Below are positions 18,019 to 28,338 of a DNA stretch of 64,000 nt, piece after piece. The stretch is from NCBI GenBank assembly GCA_947503775.1, contig CANNFE010000007.1:124001-188000 (forward strand). Reading direction: 5' to 3'. Within the stretch, counting starts at the first letter, position 1; each line of letters opens with the position of its first letter. Below the pieces are notes generated by a model, which did no database searches, had not been told where the DNA came from, and worked only from the letters and a program-made list of their open reading frames with translations. Origin of the DNA: an uncultured Paracoccaceae bacterium. GTDB lineage: Bacteria; Pseudomonadota; Alphaproteobacteria; Rhodobacterales; Rhodobacteraceae. The translations under genes and the position numbers were made by a program.

Positions 18019-18147
18019 CTATTCCCCAGTCGGACCGTAGATCGCCGTTACGGCAAAACTTTGGCGCCGTCGGATCCACCCCAGCCTTACCTTAAGGTCA
18101 GGCCGCTTCAAGATCCATCGCTTTCAGCGTTTTGGACTGTCGGTGCT

Positions 18148-19521
18148 TCAGACCGGATCAAGAGCAGGAGGACGCGGCCCCCCGGTCGCCCAATCGAGCA
18201 GCTCGACAGTATGAACAACAGGCGTTTCGGTTCCGCCCCCGATCTGCATCATGCAGCCGATATTCCCGGCGGCAATCACATCGGGTTTAGTCGCCTCGAG
18301 CGTCCGAACCTTCCGGTCCTTCAGTTGCGCAGAGATCTCGGGCTGCATCAGGTTGTAGGTGCCCGCCGATCCGCAGCAAAGATGGCTGTCGGCAGGTTCG
18401 ACCACCCGGAAGCCAGCAGATTTGAGCAGATCCTTGGGGTAGGTCTTGATCTGTTGGCCGTGCTGAAGCGAGCAGGCGGCATGATAGGCCACAGTCAGAT
18501 CGCTGCGAGCAGTCTGGCCTGTCTGATTATCGATCTGAGGTGCATCGGTTCCAGCGATCGCCACCCGCGCTTCGTTCACAGATGTTCCCGTCTCGCTTTG
18601 CGGCATCAGTTGCACCAAGAGCTCGCTCACATCCATTGCAAGGCCCGAGACGGCAGCGGCATCTTCGGCCCTTGCCGGGTCGGTCCTGAACATATGACCA
18701 TAGTCCTTGACTGTTGTGCCGCAGCCGCTGGTGTTGATCACGATCGCATCCAGCTCGCCCGCGCGATGTTCAGCCATCCAGGCATCGATATTCCGCGCCG
18801 CCGTGGCGTGGCTTTCATCGGTCTTGCCCATGTGGTGGACAAGTGCGCCGCAACAGCCCTGCCCCTTTGCTATGACAACATCGCATCCAAGTCGCGTCAG
18901 CAGCCGGATCGTCGCATCGTTGATATCCGTATTGAGCGCTCTCTGGGCACATCCCGTCATCAAGGCGACCCGTTTGCGACGCTCTCCCTCAGCCGGAAAT
19001 GTCTGCGGATCATCGTTGCGGCTGACCGGGGGGATCTGCCGCGGAGCCATTTCCAGCATCGCCCTCAAGCGCGGATCCGGCATCAAGCGGCGCAGCGGCC
19101 GGGCGATCTTTGCCCCTAGGAGCGCAACCCGGAACCGGCTCGGATAGGGCAAGATCCAAGCGAGGATCCTCCGAAGGGCCCGGTCATGCCAAGGGCGTTC
19201 ATAATGTTCTTCGATATAGGCCCGCGCATGATCGACAAGGTGCATGTAATGAACGCCCGACGGACAGGTCGTCATACAGGCCAGGCAGCTCAGGCAACGA
19301 TCTATGTGCTTGACGGTCTTCTCATCAGGCACGCGCTCGTTCTCGAGCATGTCCTTGATGAGGTAGATCCGGCCTCTGGGACTATCCAGCTCGTCTCCTA
19401 GAACCTGGTAGGTGGGGCAGGTCGCCGTGCAAAACCCGCAATGAACGCAAGACCGAAGGATCTCGTTCGAGCGGGCGATCGCGGGATCGTCCAGCTGGTC
19501 AGCCGTGAAAGTCGTTTTCAT
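18148..19521 (-). CDS. glcF: glycolate oxidase iron-sulfur subunit GlcF
   Basis: A 457-residue protein. It has two N-terminal [4Fe-4S] motifs (CVHCGFCTATCP and CLSCLACMTTCP) and two C-terminal CCG domains (GQGCCGALVHH and SHLCCGSAGTYN). It passes electrons from the flavin subunits GlcD/GlcE to the quinone pool. It overlaps glcE by 4 bp, so the three subunits are translationally coupled in the order glcD, glcE, glcF. Confidence 0.93.
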   Translation of the reverse strand: MKTTFTADQLDDPAIARSNEILRSCVHCGFCTATCPTYQVLGDELDSPRGRIYLIKDMLENERVPDEKTVKHIDRCLSCLACMTTCPSGVHYMHLVDHARAYIEEHYERPWHDRALRRILAWILPYPSRFRVALLGAKIARPLRRLMPDPRLRAMLEMAPRQIPPVSRNDDPQTFPAEGERRKRVALMTGCAQRALNTDINDATIRLLTRLGCDVVIAKGQGCCGALVHHMGKTDESHATAARNIDAWMAEHRAGELDAIVINTSGCGTTVKDYGHMFRTDPARAEDAAAVSGLAMDVSELLVQLMPQSETGTSVNEARVAIAGTDAPQIDNQTGQTARSDLTVAYHAACSLQHGQQIKTYPKDLLKSAGFRVVEPADSHLCCGSAGTYNLMQPEISAQLKDRKVRTLEATKPDVIAAGNIGCMMQIGGGTETPVVHTVELLDWATGGPRPPALDPV

Positions 19522-20702
19522 GCGTGCATAAGCCCAGGATTGAAGCGTCCATCCGGATCGAAGCGGGCGCGCAGTTGCCGCGAAAGACGCTCAACTGGCG
19601 CAGGCTGTGGATGAAACATGCCCAAGGTTTTCCGAGTGCTATCGCTTGCCCTGACAGGAGTTGCGTGACCGCGCAGATCCGGCAAAGAGGCCCTGAGATC
19701 GGATCCCGGCCTTGTCGCCAGCCAAATCAGCCCCCCGCCCCAATCGTAAAGCACCGAAGACGCGCTGGATCGAATGCCATCCGGCAAGGACGCAACGAGA
19801 CCCGGCGCATCCGAGGGCGTGACCGAAAGCTTCCAGACATCATCGGTCGTGCCATGGAAAGGACGGACATTTCGGATGTCAGACCAGCTTTGCGAGACAC
19901 TTTCCGGATCATCGTCGATATGGACCGCGCCGAACCGAGACAGAAGCTGCGTCAACTGGCCACAACGATAGCGAACGGAGGCCTCGAACCCTTCAAGGCG
20001 GATCGACGTCAGCGACTTGTCGGGGCTTGAAAGATGCGCCGCACCGGTCACGTCATAGGGCGAGCCAAGCGCGGCTGACAAAGCCTTGATCGCATCGACA
20101 TCCGCCAAATCCTCCAGCCGCACGGTCGCGGTCATTGCAGGAATGGGGAGCACCTTGAGCGATACCTCGGTCAAAACACCCAAAGTCCCGAAACTGCCCG
20201 CCATCAGCTTGACAAGGTCATAGCCCGTGACGTTCTTCATCACCCGGCCACCGTTTTTGACGATCGTTCCCGTTCCGTCGACAAACCGAACCCCCAAAAG
20301 CGCATCGCGGCACGCCCCCGCTTGGATCCGGCGCGGACCAGACCGACCGCCTGCAACAACGCCGCCAATCGTCGGCGCGCCATCCGTCCCAAGAAGCCCC
20401 CTGTAATCGATAGGCTCGAAAGCCAATCGTTGCCGTTCACCCTCGAGCAAGCCCTCGATTTCGGAGACCTGTGTTCCGGCTTGCACAACGATCGTGAGCG
20501 CTCCGGGTTCATAAAGCGTGACGCCAGAGAGGCCCGCAACCGACAGCTTGCGGTCCGTCTTGCAGCGCAATGCCTGCGTATCCCCACCAACGATCCGAAC
20601 AGGGCCTCGCAAGCTCTTTACCGCTTCACTCAGATCCTGCTCCGTCTGCGGCTCAAGATCAGCGGCGGCGGTAGGCGGCAGTTCAGCAACTGTCTCTGTC
20701 AT
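19518..20702 (-). CDS. glcE: glycolate oxidase subunit GlcE
   Basis: A 394-residue FAD-binding protein of the FAD_binding_4 (PCMH) type. Visible pieces are VRIVGGDTQA near the start and GTDGAPTIGGVVAGGRSGPR for FAD pyrophosphate binding. The ATG at 20702 overlaps the glcD stop (ATGA); the longer upstream extension lies inside glcD in another frame. It forms a heterotrimer with GlcD and GlcF. Confidence 0.92.
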   Translation of the reverse strand: MTETVAELPPTAAADLEPQTEQDLSEAVKSLRGPVRIVGGDTQALRCKTDRKLSVAGLSGVTLYEPGALTIVVQAGTQVSEIEGLLEGERQRLAFEPIDYRGLLGTDGAPTIGGVVAGGRSGPRRIQAGACRDALLGVRFVDGTGTIVKNGGRVMKNVTGYDLVKLMAGSFGTLGVLTEVSLKVLPIPAMTATVRLEDLADVDAIKALSAALGSPYDVTGAAHLSSPDKSLTSIRLEGFEASVRYRCGQLTQLLSRFGAVHIDDDPESVSQSWSDIRNVRPFHGTTDDVWKLSVTPSDAPGLVASLPDGIRSSASSVLYDWGGGLIWLATRPGSDLRASLPDLRGHATPVRASDSTRKTLGMFHPQPAPVERLSRQLRARFDPDGRFNPGLMHA

Positions 20703-22153
20703 TGCGCGGCAATGCTCGCACTGCGCCGATCCTGAGAGACCGCCAGAGGAAAGACCTTGGCCGGATTGAGAAGCCATTTGGGATCGAACACATCCTTCAC
20801 GGCCATCTGCGCCTCGAGATCCTCTGGCGCGAATTGGACATCCATCAGATCACGTTTTTCGATCCCGACGCCATGTTCGCCAGTCAGACAGCCGCCCGCC
20901 TCGACGCAGAGCTTCAGGATCTCGGCGCCCAAAGCCTCACAGGTCTCAAGCTGACCGTCGACATTGGCATCAAAGAGGATCAGCGGATGCATGTTGCCAT
21001 CGCCTGCGTGAAAGACATTCGCGACGTCCAAACCGAACTCCTTCGACAGCTCGGTGATCCGACCAAGAACGAATGCAAGCGACGAGACGGGGATCGTCCC
21101 ATCAAGGCACATATAATCGTTAATCTGCCCCATGGCGCCGAAGGCCGACTTGCGCCCCAGCCAGATCCGCCCGGCTTCGTCGGCATCGCGCGCCTCCCGT
21201 AGCTCGACCGGGTTATGACTGCGGGCTATCTCGGTGATGATCCCGAGCTGTTCGTCGATCTCTGCCTCGGACCCCTCGACCTCCACGATCAAGAGAGCCT
21301 CGCACATCGGATAGCCCGCCTTCGCGAAGGCCTCGCAGGCCTCGATACAGGGGCGGTCCATGAACTCGATCGCCACGGGCAGAACGCCCGCCTTGATGAT
21401 GTCGCTGACGACCTGCCCTGCGACGATAGAACTGTCATAGCCCATTAGAACCGGCCGCGCGCCTTCGGGCTTGCGCAGGATGCGAAGGGTCGCCTCGGTG
21501 ACAACGCCAAGCTGTCCTTCGGATCCGCAGATCAGCCCCAACAGATCATAGCCCGCCGGATCAAGATGCCCGCCGCCCAACTCGATCACGGTCCCATCCA
21601 TCTGAACCATGGTCACGCCCAGCAAATTATTCGTCGTCACGCCGTATTTCAGGCAATGCGCCCCGCCAGAATTCATCGCGATATTCCCGGCAATGGCGCA
21701 GGCAAGCTGAGACGATGGATCAGGCGCGTAAAAGAACCCATCGGCTTCGACCGCGCCGGTGACAGAGAGGTTCGTCCGCCCGGCCTGCACGCGGATAAGC
21801 CGGTTATCGTAGTCCGTCTCCAGCACGGCATTCATCCGAGCAATGCCAAGGATGACACTGTCTTCTGTCGGAAGCGCGCCTCCCGCAAGCGATGTGCCCG
21901 AACCGCGGGGGACGACGGGTACATTCATGTCGTGACAGATGCGCAATACCTGCGACACCTCCTCGGTCGAAGACGGGAGCACGACGCAAAGAGGCGGGCA
22001 CCGATAGGCTGTCAGCGCGTCGCATTCGTAGGCGCGGGTCTCGACCGGATCAGAGATAACCGCATCGCTCGGAAGAACGTCCTTTAAGGTCGCGACAAGG
22101 GACGCTTTTTTCAACAGAACCAACGGATCGGGGGCAGGCATCTCCATGATCAA
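20699..22153 (-). CDS. glcD: glycolate oxidase subunit GlcD
   Basis: A 484-residue FAD-linked oxidase. The FAD-binding segment is VPRGSGTSLAGGALP, and the C-terminal catalytic region includes VFHAGDGNMHP and LTGEHGVGIEKRD. It oxidises glycolate (and possibly D-lactate) to glyoxylate. In marine bacteria this uses phytoplankton-derived glycolate. No glcC regulator is adjacent. It is the first gene of the operon, with about 125 bp to the divergent secreted-protein gene. Confidence 0.92.
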   Translation of the reverse strand: MIMEMPAPDPLVLLKKASLVATLKDVLPSDAVISDPVETRAYECDALTAYRCPPLCVVLPSSTEEVSQVLRICHDMNVPVVPRGSGTSLAGGALPTEDSVILGIARMNAVLETDYDNRLIRVQAGRTNLSVTGAVEADGFFYAPDPSSQLACAIAGNIAMNSGGAHCLKYGVTTNNLLGVTMVQMDGTVIELGGGHLDPAGYDLLGLICGSEGQLGVVTEATLRILRKPEGARPVLMGYDSSIVAGQVVSDIIKAGVLPVAIEFMDRPCIEACEAFAKAGYPMCEALLIVEVEGSEAEIDEQLGIITEIARSHNPVELREARDADEAGRIWLGRKSAFGAMGQINDYMCLDGTIPVSSLAFVLGRITELSKEFGLDVANVFHAGDGNMHPLILFDANVDGQLETCEALGAEILKLCVEAGGCLTGEHGVGIEKRDLMDVQFAPEDLEAQMAVKDVFDPKWLLNPAKVFPLAVSQDRRSASIAAQ

Positions 22154-22278
22154 ACCTCTCTGTCGAATTTTTTAGCAATATAGAAAGACGCGCAGGTATC
22201 GGCAATTCGTTTCACCGTGGCCTTGCGACACACCCGATTGTGAAAGATCCTCCGGCAATCCTTCAGTATGGTTCGCTC

Positions 22279-22632
22279 ATGATCAGATTTCTCGTTCCCG
22301 CTCTCCTTCTGCCGATGTCCGTTTTTGCAGATCCCGTCACAATCGTTGCGGTCGAGGCAACGCCATCGGGCGATAGCTGGCGGTTCGATGTCACGCTCGA
22401 ACATCCCGATACCGGGTGGGATCACTACGCAGACGGCTGGGAAGTCTTGGCCGAAGACGGCACATCACTTGGTCTACGAGTGCTGCATCATCCCCACGAG
22501 AACGAGCAACCCTTCACCCGAAGCCTGTCCGGCGTCGTGATCCCAGAAGGCGCAAGCCGCGTGCAAATCCGCGCACGCTGCAATGTCGACGGCTGGGGAG
22601 AGCCGATTGTGTTCGACCTGCCAGTGAGTTAA
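22279..22632 (+). CDS. small secreted protein of unknown function
   Basis: A 117-residue protein with a clear signal peptide (MIRFLVPALLLPMSVFA, cleavage near residue 17). The mature domain of about 100 residues looks all-beta (VTIVAVEATPSGDSWRFDVT). It includes HPDTGWDHYADGWEV and two histidines in LHHPHEN that could bind metal. I do not recognise a named family with certainty. Its TAA stop overlaps the stop of the convergent gene at the palindrome TTAA. Confidence 0.75.
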   Translation: MIRFLVPALLLPMSVFADPVTIVAVEATPSGDSWRFDVTLEHPDTGWDHYADGWEVLAEDGTSLGLRVLHHPHENEQPFTRSLSGVVIPEGASRVQIRARCNVDGWGEPIVFDLPVS

Positions 22633-24698
22633 CTCCGACCTTCCCGGATCCAGGCACCAATAACAAACAGCCCGGACAGGATCAGCAAAAGCCAGGGCGG
22701 GACCAGCGAAAAGACCGTAAGATCCGCCGTTCTGAACGCATCGCGCGGCGTGACGCCGACCCAGCCGCGACCAGACGCAGCCCGGCCCGCACGCACATCA
22801 CGCACGGACGGAATGCCCGCTTCGACCAAGCGAACCGTTCCGCCGCGCATCTCCTCGGTCAACGGCTCAAGGATCTCGCCGGTCGAGATGGTTTCCTCGA
22901 ATTCTCGCGGGGCAGACGGACCAAGAGCGACGACCGTTCTCTCACTCCCGTCGGTGATCTGGTAAAGACCGATCTCGGGCGCTGTGAACCGCCCTTCGAA
23001 AAGACCGGGTCTAACCTCCTCCATCTCGAGAACCTGCTCCTGCCCATCCGCGCCCTGCCAGGTCGTCTCATCCAGTTCGGCTTCCATGGTCCGGCGGCGG
23101 ACGACAACATCAAGGCCATCGGCCTCTGCGCTGAAGGCTTCTTCCTCCAGCTCGGGCTCTTTCATCATCCAGTGTGCTAGCCGGCGCAGCAGCTCAAGCT
23201 GAGGGCCGCCGCCCTCGTAACCGCGGCTCCAAAGCCAGGCATGATCCGACGCAAGAAGCGCGACGCGGCCTTCACCGACGCGGTCCAACACGAGAAGCGG
23301 ACGCTCACCAACGCCCTGTAGAACGGTGGTGCCCGTCATATCGGCCAGTTCGATAAGCCGAAACCAGCGGCCCCAACCGGGCGCGCCATCATCTTCTTCC
23401 CCTTCGAAGCCTTGGGTCAGCCCTTCTGTGACGGGATGGCGTTCTCCCTCTTCGGTCAGGCGCGGTAGGAACCCCTGTTCCAGAACACGCGCTGTGGGTC
23501 GTGCAGGCAGGATCGACCCAAGCTCAGAGCGGTATAGACTATCGGCAGAGGCGAAATCGGGCCCTGCAGCGACCAGGACCGCTCCGCCCCGCTCGACATA
23601 GGCCCGTATGTTTTCAAAGTATTGCGGAAGCAAGATGCCGCGCCGTTTGTAGCGATCAAAGATGATCAGATCGAATTCATCGATCTTCTCCAGGAAAAGG
23701 TCCCGCGTTGGAAAGGCGATAAGGCTCAGCTCTTCGACGCGTACGCCATCTTCCTTTTCAGGCGGGCGCAGGATCGTGAAATGCACAAGATCGACAGAAC
23801 TGTCGGATTTCAGAAGATTGCGCCATGTCCGCTCACCCGGATGCGGCTCACCCGAGACAAGAAGGACCCGCAACCGGTCGCGCACTCCGTTGATTGAAAC
23901 GACGGCGACGTTGTTGCGATCCGTCAGCTCTCCTTCGATGGCGGGCGTCGTGAACTGGAGCACATTGCGCCCGCCATGGGGCAACGTCACAGGAAGCTGG
24001 ACATCCTGACCCAGCGGGACCTGAAATGTCATCGGAGGATTTTCATCGACCGTGATTGTCAGATCCGCCAACGTGCCGTCCGGCGCCTCTCCTTGATCCT
24101 CCACCCGGACGGTGAGATCGACCGGCTCTCCCAAAATGGCAAAGGCCGGCGCATTTTGGACGACAAGCCGGCGGTCCCAATCGTCCTCCTCTCCGGTCAG
24201 CAGGGTGTGAAACGGAGCCGGCAGATCGGGTGCCTGCTCAATGTCGTGAACCCGGCCATCGGTAATGGCCAGAATGCCCGCGATCCGCGCCCTGGGCTCT
24301 TCGGCGATTGCCTCATGCAAGGCCGCCATCAGCCGTGTGCCTTCGTCCCCTTCGCCATCGCCAACCTCCACGATCCGCAGCTGCGTATTGGGGCGCGCTT
24401 CAATCTCCCGGGTGAGTTGCTCCAGAGCGGCCTGGGTCTGCGCGGGGCGATCCGCGATCCGCTGGCTGGCAGAGCGATCGACCAGCAGCATCACGATATC
24501 CGAGAGCGGTGCCCGTTCTTCCTGCTGAAGCGATGGGTTGACCAAAGCCAGAACCAGCAAAGCCCCCGCAAGCCCCCGCAGCCACCAACCGCGCAATCCG
24601 CGCCAAAGCGCAACGCCGATGGCCAGCACTGCCACGCCAGCGACAAGATAAATCAGCGTCCATTCCAGAAGCGGATTGAAGATCAACGTTCCGGTCAT
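22629..24698 (-). CDS. membrane protein with VWA-like and glutamine-amidotransferase-like regions
   Basis: A 689-residue protein and the last gene of the MoxR operon. Two hydrophobic helices lie at residues about 13-50, and a single one is near the C-terminus (LTVFSLVPPWLLLILSGLFV). Between them, MLLVDRSASQ resembles a VWA metal-binding start. Later LRVLLVSGEPHPG and LIIFDRYKRRGI fit a class-I glutamine-amidotransferase-like fold without an obvious catalytic triad. Most of the protein is predicted periplasmic. It overlaps the DUF4159 gene by 4 bp (ATGA). The function of this operon is not established. Confidence 0.8.
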   Translation of the reverse strand: MTGTLIFNPLLEWTLIYLVAGVAVLAIGVALWRGLRGWWLRGLAGALLVLALVNPSLQQEERAPLSDIVMLLVDRSASQRIADRPAQTQAALEQLTREIEARPNTQLRIVEVGDGEGDEGTRLMAALHEAIAEEPRARIAGILAITDGRVHDIEQAPDLPAPFHTLLTGEEDDWDRRLVVQNAPAFAILGEPVDLTVRVEDQGEAPDGTLADLTITVDENPPMTFQVPLGQDVQLPVTLPHGGRNVLQFTTPAIEGELTDRNNVAVVSINGVRDRLRVLLVSGEPHPGERTWRNLLKSDSSVDLVHFTILRPPEKEDGVRVEELSLIAFPTRDLFLEKIDEFDLIIFDRYKRRGILLPQYFENIRAYVERGGAVLVAAGPDFASADSLYRSELGSILPARPTARVLEQGFLPRLTEEGERHPVTEGLTQGFEGEEDDGAPGWGRWFRLIELADMTGTTVLQGVGERPLLVLDRVGEGRVALLASDHAWLWSRGYEGGGPQLELLRRLAHWMMKEPELEEEAFSAEADGLDVVVRRRTMEAELDETTWQGADGQEQVLEMEEVRPGLFEGRFTAPEIGLYQITDGSERTVVALGPSAPREFEETISTGEILEPLTEEMRGGTVRLVEAGIPSVRDVRAGRAASGRGWVGVTPRDAFRTADLTVFSLVPPWLLLILSGLFVIGAWIREGRS

Positions 24699-27466
24699 TG
24701 GCCGAGCCTGTCGAGAAGATCGGGAACATGAACCTGATCGGATTTATAATTGCCGGTCAGCACATGCATGATCAGATTGACACCAAAGCGAAACGCAAAC
24801 TCCCGTTGCCTTTCGCCCGCTGCGCCGCGCCCAACCGGGAGCATCCAGTTGCCCCGCGCGCCAATCGCCCATGCAGAAGCCCAGTCATTGCCGCCGATCA
24901 CGACCGGCGTCACACCGTCATTGAGATTGCGGAACGGCATGCCCGGCGCGCGCTCTGCGTCAGGCGGGGAGGCTTCGACCCAGACATCGCGGCTTGTATA
25001 GCGGCCTGGAAACGCCTGGATGAGATAGAAGGTCCGCGTGAGAACATGGTCTTCCGGCACCGGCTCGAGCGGCGGGATATCCAAGGCGCGGGCGATGGCC
25101 TGCAATCTGCGCCCTTCCGGCGATCCGCTGCCAAATCCGGCGGTATCCGCATCGCGTGTGTCGAACAGGATCATGCCGCCGTTGCGCAGATACCGATTGA
25201 GCTTGCCGTAGGCCTCTCGCGACGGGAGTGGCTGATCTGCCGTTATCGGCCAATAAAGAAACGGAAAAAATGCAAGCTCATCGCGTTCGATATTGATTGC
25301 GATTGGCTCTCCGGGTTCGATCGACGTGCGGCTGAAAAGAACGTTAGAGAGCCCGCGAAGCCCGGCCTCGGCCACCTCATCGACACTTGGATCGCCCGTC
25401 AGGATATGCGCCAGAACAACTTCGCTCGTCGCGATCTGCGCCAGATTTTCTTCGCTTAACTCACCGCCCTGCTGCGCCTCTGCGCCGGGCGGGAACATCA
25501 GCAGAAGCGCGATCAGTGCCGCAATGCCCGATCTGGGCCCGCGCAGCCGCCCCGAGACCAGAAGCGAGGCCAGAATATCGACGGTCAGAAGGGCAAGCGC
25601 CATAGCGATTAGCAAACCTTTCAACGGCCGCTCCTGATCCAGGCTGGGACCTTCGACCGGAATACGGGCAGGCCAGAAGGCCGGAGACAGCTCGGTATCG
25701 GGCTTGATGACATTCACGGCGATCCGCGCCTCCTCGCCTGCATAAAGGCCCGGCGGCACCTCAGCCGAAAGTGTCCCCTCGGCCAGCACCTCGCCTTCGA
25801 CCCCGTTGAGCCGATCCGCCTCGTTGAGCTGCCCGAATGCGTCGAGCACCTCTTCGGGCGCCCATGTCGTCCCGGCCAGATCATCGACGGTCGGGCGTTC
25901 GGGCCGTGTGAGAACCGCCAACCTTTCCAGCATCTGCACGAAAAGACCCGAAAGCGGTAATGTCGTCCACTCAGCATTGGCCGTCACATGGAACAGCACA
26001 ACCTGACCGTCACCAAGGATCTTGCGTGTCACCAGGGGCGTGCCGTCCGTCAGTTCTGCGATGACCCGCTCGTCAAGCTCCGGACCGGGTTCTGCAACGA
26101 CCTGCGCCGAGACGACAACGTCGTCAGGTACGCTCAGCCCATAAAACGGAGAGTCCTCGTCAAAGGGCGCTAGCGCCTTGGGCTCTCCCCAACTCATGGC
26201 GCCTCCGACAGTGCGTCCACCAGCGCGCAGCCGAACCGGCATAAGGGGATCTTCTTCCCCGCGGCTGACATCGCTTGCGGCCAGCCGGGGACCGGCAAAG
26301 CGCAAAAGCATTCCGCCCTCTTCAACCCAGCCTGACAGAACGTCGATTTCGTTCGGCGACAGCGTCGCCACATCGGCCAGAACGATGACATCCGGCGCGG
26401 CGATCAGCAGATCATCCAGCGCGCCTTCAAGAATATCGGCGGTCGGCACCAGCGCCTGCCGGACATAATGCAACGGCGAGAGAAGATCGACCTCTTCGCG
26501 CTCTTCGCGGCCCGCGATCAAAGCGACTTCCCGGCGCTTCAACGCATCATCCGTCAGGCTGACGGCTGCCGCCGACCGCACCCCGTCAAGCTGGAACCGG
26601 CTGATCCTGTTGCGCAATTCCGGAGGCAGCGTCAAAGCGACATCAAGCGTTCTGGCTGCAGGTTCGAATTCGGTTTCGATCTGCGCAAGGTTGCGTTCCA
26701 CCCCCGCAGGATCAAGTCCGAATGCCTGGACGGTCACGGCGCCGGGACCTGCACCCGACGATCTGCTGACCGTCATTTCGATCTGGCCATCGGCGAATGT
26801 CGCAGGTCCGAGCCCCAGAACGGGGCGAGGAGTTTGATATACGAAGACATCGCCTTTTGTCTCGAGCGCCTGCAGAGCCGGCTCGCGGGTCTCCCTCTCA
26901 AGCCCATCCGAGAACCAGAACGTGTCGAATGGTCCCTCCATGCCCTCAATCCAGTCCAGCAAGGCCTCGCTATCCGGCTCGAACGGCTGCGGCGCCAGCG
27001 ATGGCAGACGGCTCATCCAGCTTTCGGCAGGCTGCATCGTCAGATCCGGCTCGAGATCCGTCGTCACGGCAATCGCCACCGGGCGGCCCCGGCGGGCAGC
27101 ATCATCAAGAAGTGCCGATGTGCGCTCCATCCGGCGCGGCCAGTCGCGGGCATCCGCCCATGTTCCATCAAGAAGCACCAGAAGAGGACCGTCGCCCGAC
27201 CGCTGCTCTTGCGGATTAAGGACCGGTCCGGCAAATCCGACGATGATCGCGGCGGCGGCAAGCAGGCGGAGCAGCAGGAGCCACCACGGCGTGCGATCAC
27301 TTTGGCTTTCGCGGTCCTTGAGGCCCAGCAAAAGCGCGACCCCAGGAAACCGGCGGCGGATCGGCGCGGGTGGAACGGCCCGGAGCAAGATCCACAGGAT
27401 CGGCAGAACGATCAGGCCAAGAAGCAGCCAGGGCGCAGTAAAACCAAGGGGTCCAAGTGTCCACAT
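24695..27466 (-). CDS. DUF4159 / BatA N-terminal-domain membrane protein
   Basis: A 923-residue membrane protein. The N-terminal BatA-like segment (APWLLLGLIVLPILWILLRA) and a second helix (LLLLRLLAAAAIIVGFA) are followed by a VWA-like domain. A further helix sits at LLIAMALALLTVDILASLL. The C-terminal 250 residues are the DUF4159 domain, containing FPFLYWPITADQPLPS and NGGMILFDTRDAD. I chose the ATG at 27466 because it overlaps the DUF58 stop by 4 bp (ATGA), as at all other junctions here; an upstream ATG at 27499 lies inside DUF58. Confidence 0.85.
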   Translation of the reverse strand: MWTLGPLGFTAPWLLLGLIVLPILWILLRAVPPAPIRRRFPGVALLLGLKDRESQSDRTPWWLLLLRLLAAAAIIVGFAGPVLNPQEQRSGDGPLLVLLDGTWADARDWPRRMERTSALLDDAARRGRPVAIAVTTDLEPDLTMQPAESWMSRLPSLAPQPFEPDSEALLDWIEGMEGPFDTFWFSDGLERETREPALQALETKGDVFVYQTPRPVLGLGPATFADGQIEMTVSRSSGAGPGAVTVQAFGLDPAGVERNLAQIETEFEPAARTLDVALTLPPELRNRISRFQLDGVRSAAAVSLTDDALKRREVALIAGREEREEVDLLSPLHYVRQALVPTADILEGALDDLLIAAPDVIVLADVATLSPNEIDVLSGWVEEGGMLLRFAGPRLAASDVSRGEEDPLMPVRLRAGGRTVGGAMSWGEPKALAPFDEDSPFYGLSVPDDVVVSAQVVAEPGPELDERVIAELTDGTPLVTRKILGDGQVVLFHVTANAEWTTLPLSGLFVQMLERLAVLTRPERPTVDDLAGTTWAPEEVLDAFGQLNEADRLNGVEGEVLAEGTLSAEVPPGLYAGEEARIAVNVIKPDTELSPAFWPARIPVEGPSLDQERPLKGLLIAMALALLTVDILASLLVSGRLRGPRSGIAALIALLLMFPPGAEAQQGGELSEENLAQIATSEVVLAHILTGDPSVDEVAEAGLRGLSNVLFSRTSIEPGEPIAINIERDELAFFPFLYWPITADQPLPSREAYGKLNRYLRNGGMILFDTRDADTAGFGSGSPEGRRLQAIARALDIPPLEPVPEDHVLTRTFYLIQAFPGRYTSRDVWVEASPPDAERAPGMPFRNLNDGVTPVVIGGNDWASAWAIGARGNWMLPVGRGAAGERQREFAFRFGVNLIMHVLTGNYKSDQVHVPDLLDRLGQ

Positions 27467-28338
27467 CAGGTGTGCCGCCCAAGCGCGCCATGCAGCCAAA
27501 GAAGGGCTGCCGCTGCACTTTGCGAGGTGTGATGGGTCGAAAGCTGCCAGCCGGTGCGGTGCGCGAGATCGGCCAGGTGACCCTTTCGCTCGGCCAGACG
27601 CTCGAGATAGCGGTCCCTGAGGTCTCCGGCCTTCAGGGTCTCGTGTTGCAGGCCGCCTCTCATGCTTTCAAAGATCGTGCGACCGTCAAAGGGGAACGCC
27701 TCTTCCTGAGGGTCAAGCACCTGAAGAAGAACGCCGCGCACACCGCGATCAGCAGCGTCGGTCAAAGCGGTCTCGGCCTCGGCGATGTCGCCCAGAAAGT
27801 CCGAGACAAAAACGGCGCGGCTATGGGGCAGCATACCGCGTGCAATCGGTGCGCCGTATTCCGCTTCGTCCTCGTCCGACAGGGCGCTTGCAAGGCGCAT
27901 AAGCTGCATCTGTCCTGCGCGTGCGGGCAGATCGAACCCGGTAAGGCCGACACGCTCTCCGCCTCGAAAGAGCAGGATCGCGGCGGCCAGACCAATGAGG
28001 CGGGCGCGATTGGCCTTTGTCGGAATGTTCTTGTCTGAACTGAACCCCATCGATGCCGACCGGTCGATCCACATCATCACCGACTGGGCAATCTGCCATT
28101 CCTTCTCGCGGACGAAATGCGCATCCGCGCGGGCCGACCGACGCCAGTCGATATTGCGCGCCTCATCCGTCGGTTGCGCGGGGCGGTACTGCCAGAAAGC
28201 GTCGCCCATCCCCGCGCGGCGGCGGCCATGCTCGCCCAGAAGAACGGTCGTCGCGAGATGCTCTGCCTCTGCCAGAAGGGGCGGGAAGGCACTGGCGGCA
28301 TCGGATGCCTCGGCGCGGAGAGCCTCGGGTGTCGTCAC
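27466..28338 (-). CDS. DUF58 domain protein
   Basis: A 290-residue protein of the DUF58 family. The conserved DUF58 core is FWQYRPAQPTDEARNIDWRRSARAD, followed by MMWIDRSASMGFSS, which resembles a VWA MIDAS (DxSxS). DUF58 proteins regularly pair with MoxR ATPases, which probably remodel or load them. It has no signal peptide and no strong membrane helix. Both ends overlap their neighbours by 1-4 bp. Confidence 0.88.
   Translation of the reverse strand: MTTPEALRAEASDAASAFPPLLAEAEHLATTVLLGEHGRRRAGMGDAFWQYRPAQPTDEARNIDWRRSARADAHFVREKEWQIAQSVMMWIDRSASMGFSSDKNIPTKANRARLIGLAAAILLFRGGERVGLTGFDLPARAGQMQLMRLASALSDEDEAEYGAPIARGMLPHSRAVFVSDFLGDIAEAETALTDAADRGVRGVLLQVLDPQEEAFPFDGRTIFESMRGGLQHETLKAGDLRDRYLERLAERKGHLADLAHRTGWQLSTHHTSQSAAAALLWLHGALGRHT

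Noticed and set aside
18061-19119. 352-codon plus-strand open frame opposite glcF
   Set aside because: glcF on the minus strand carries the iron-sulfur and CCG motifs; the opposite frame has none.
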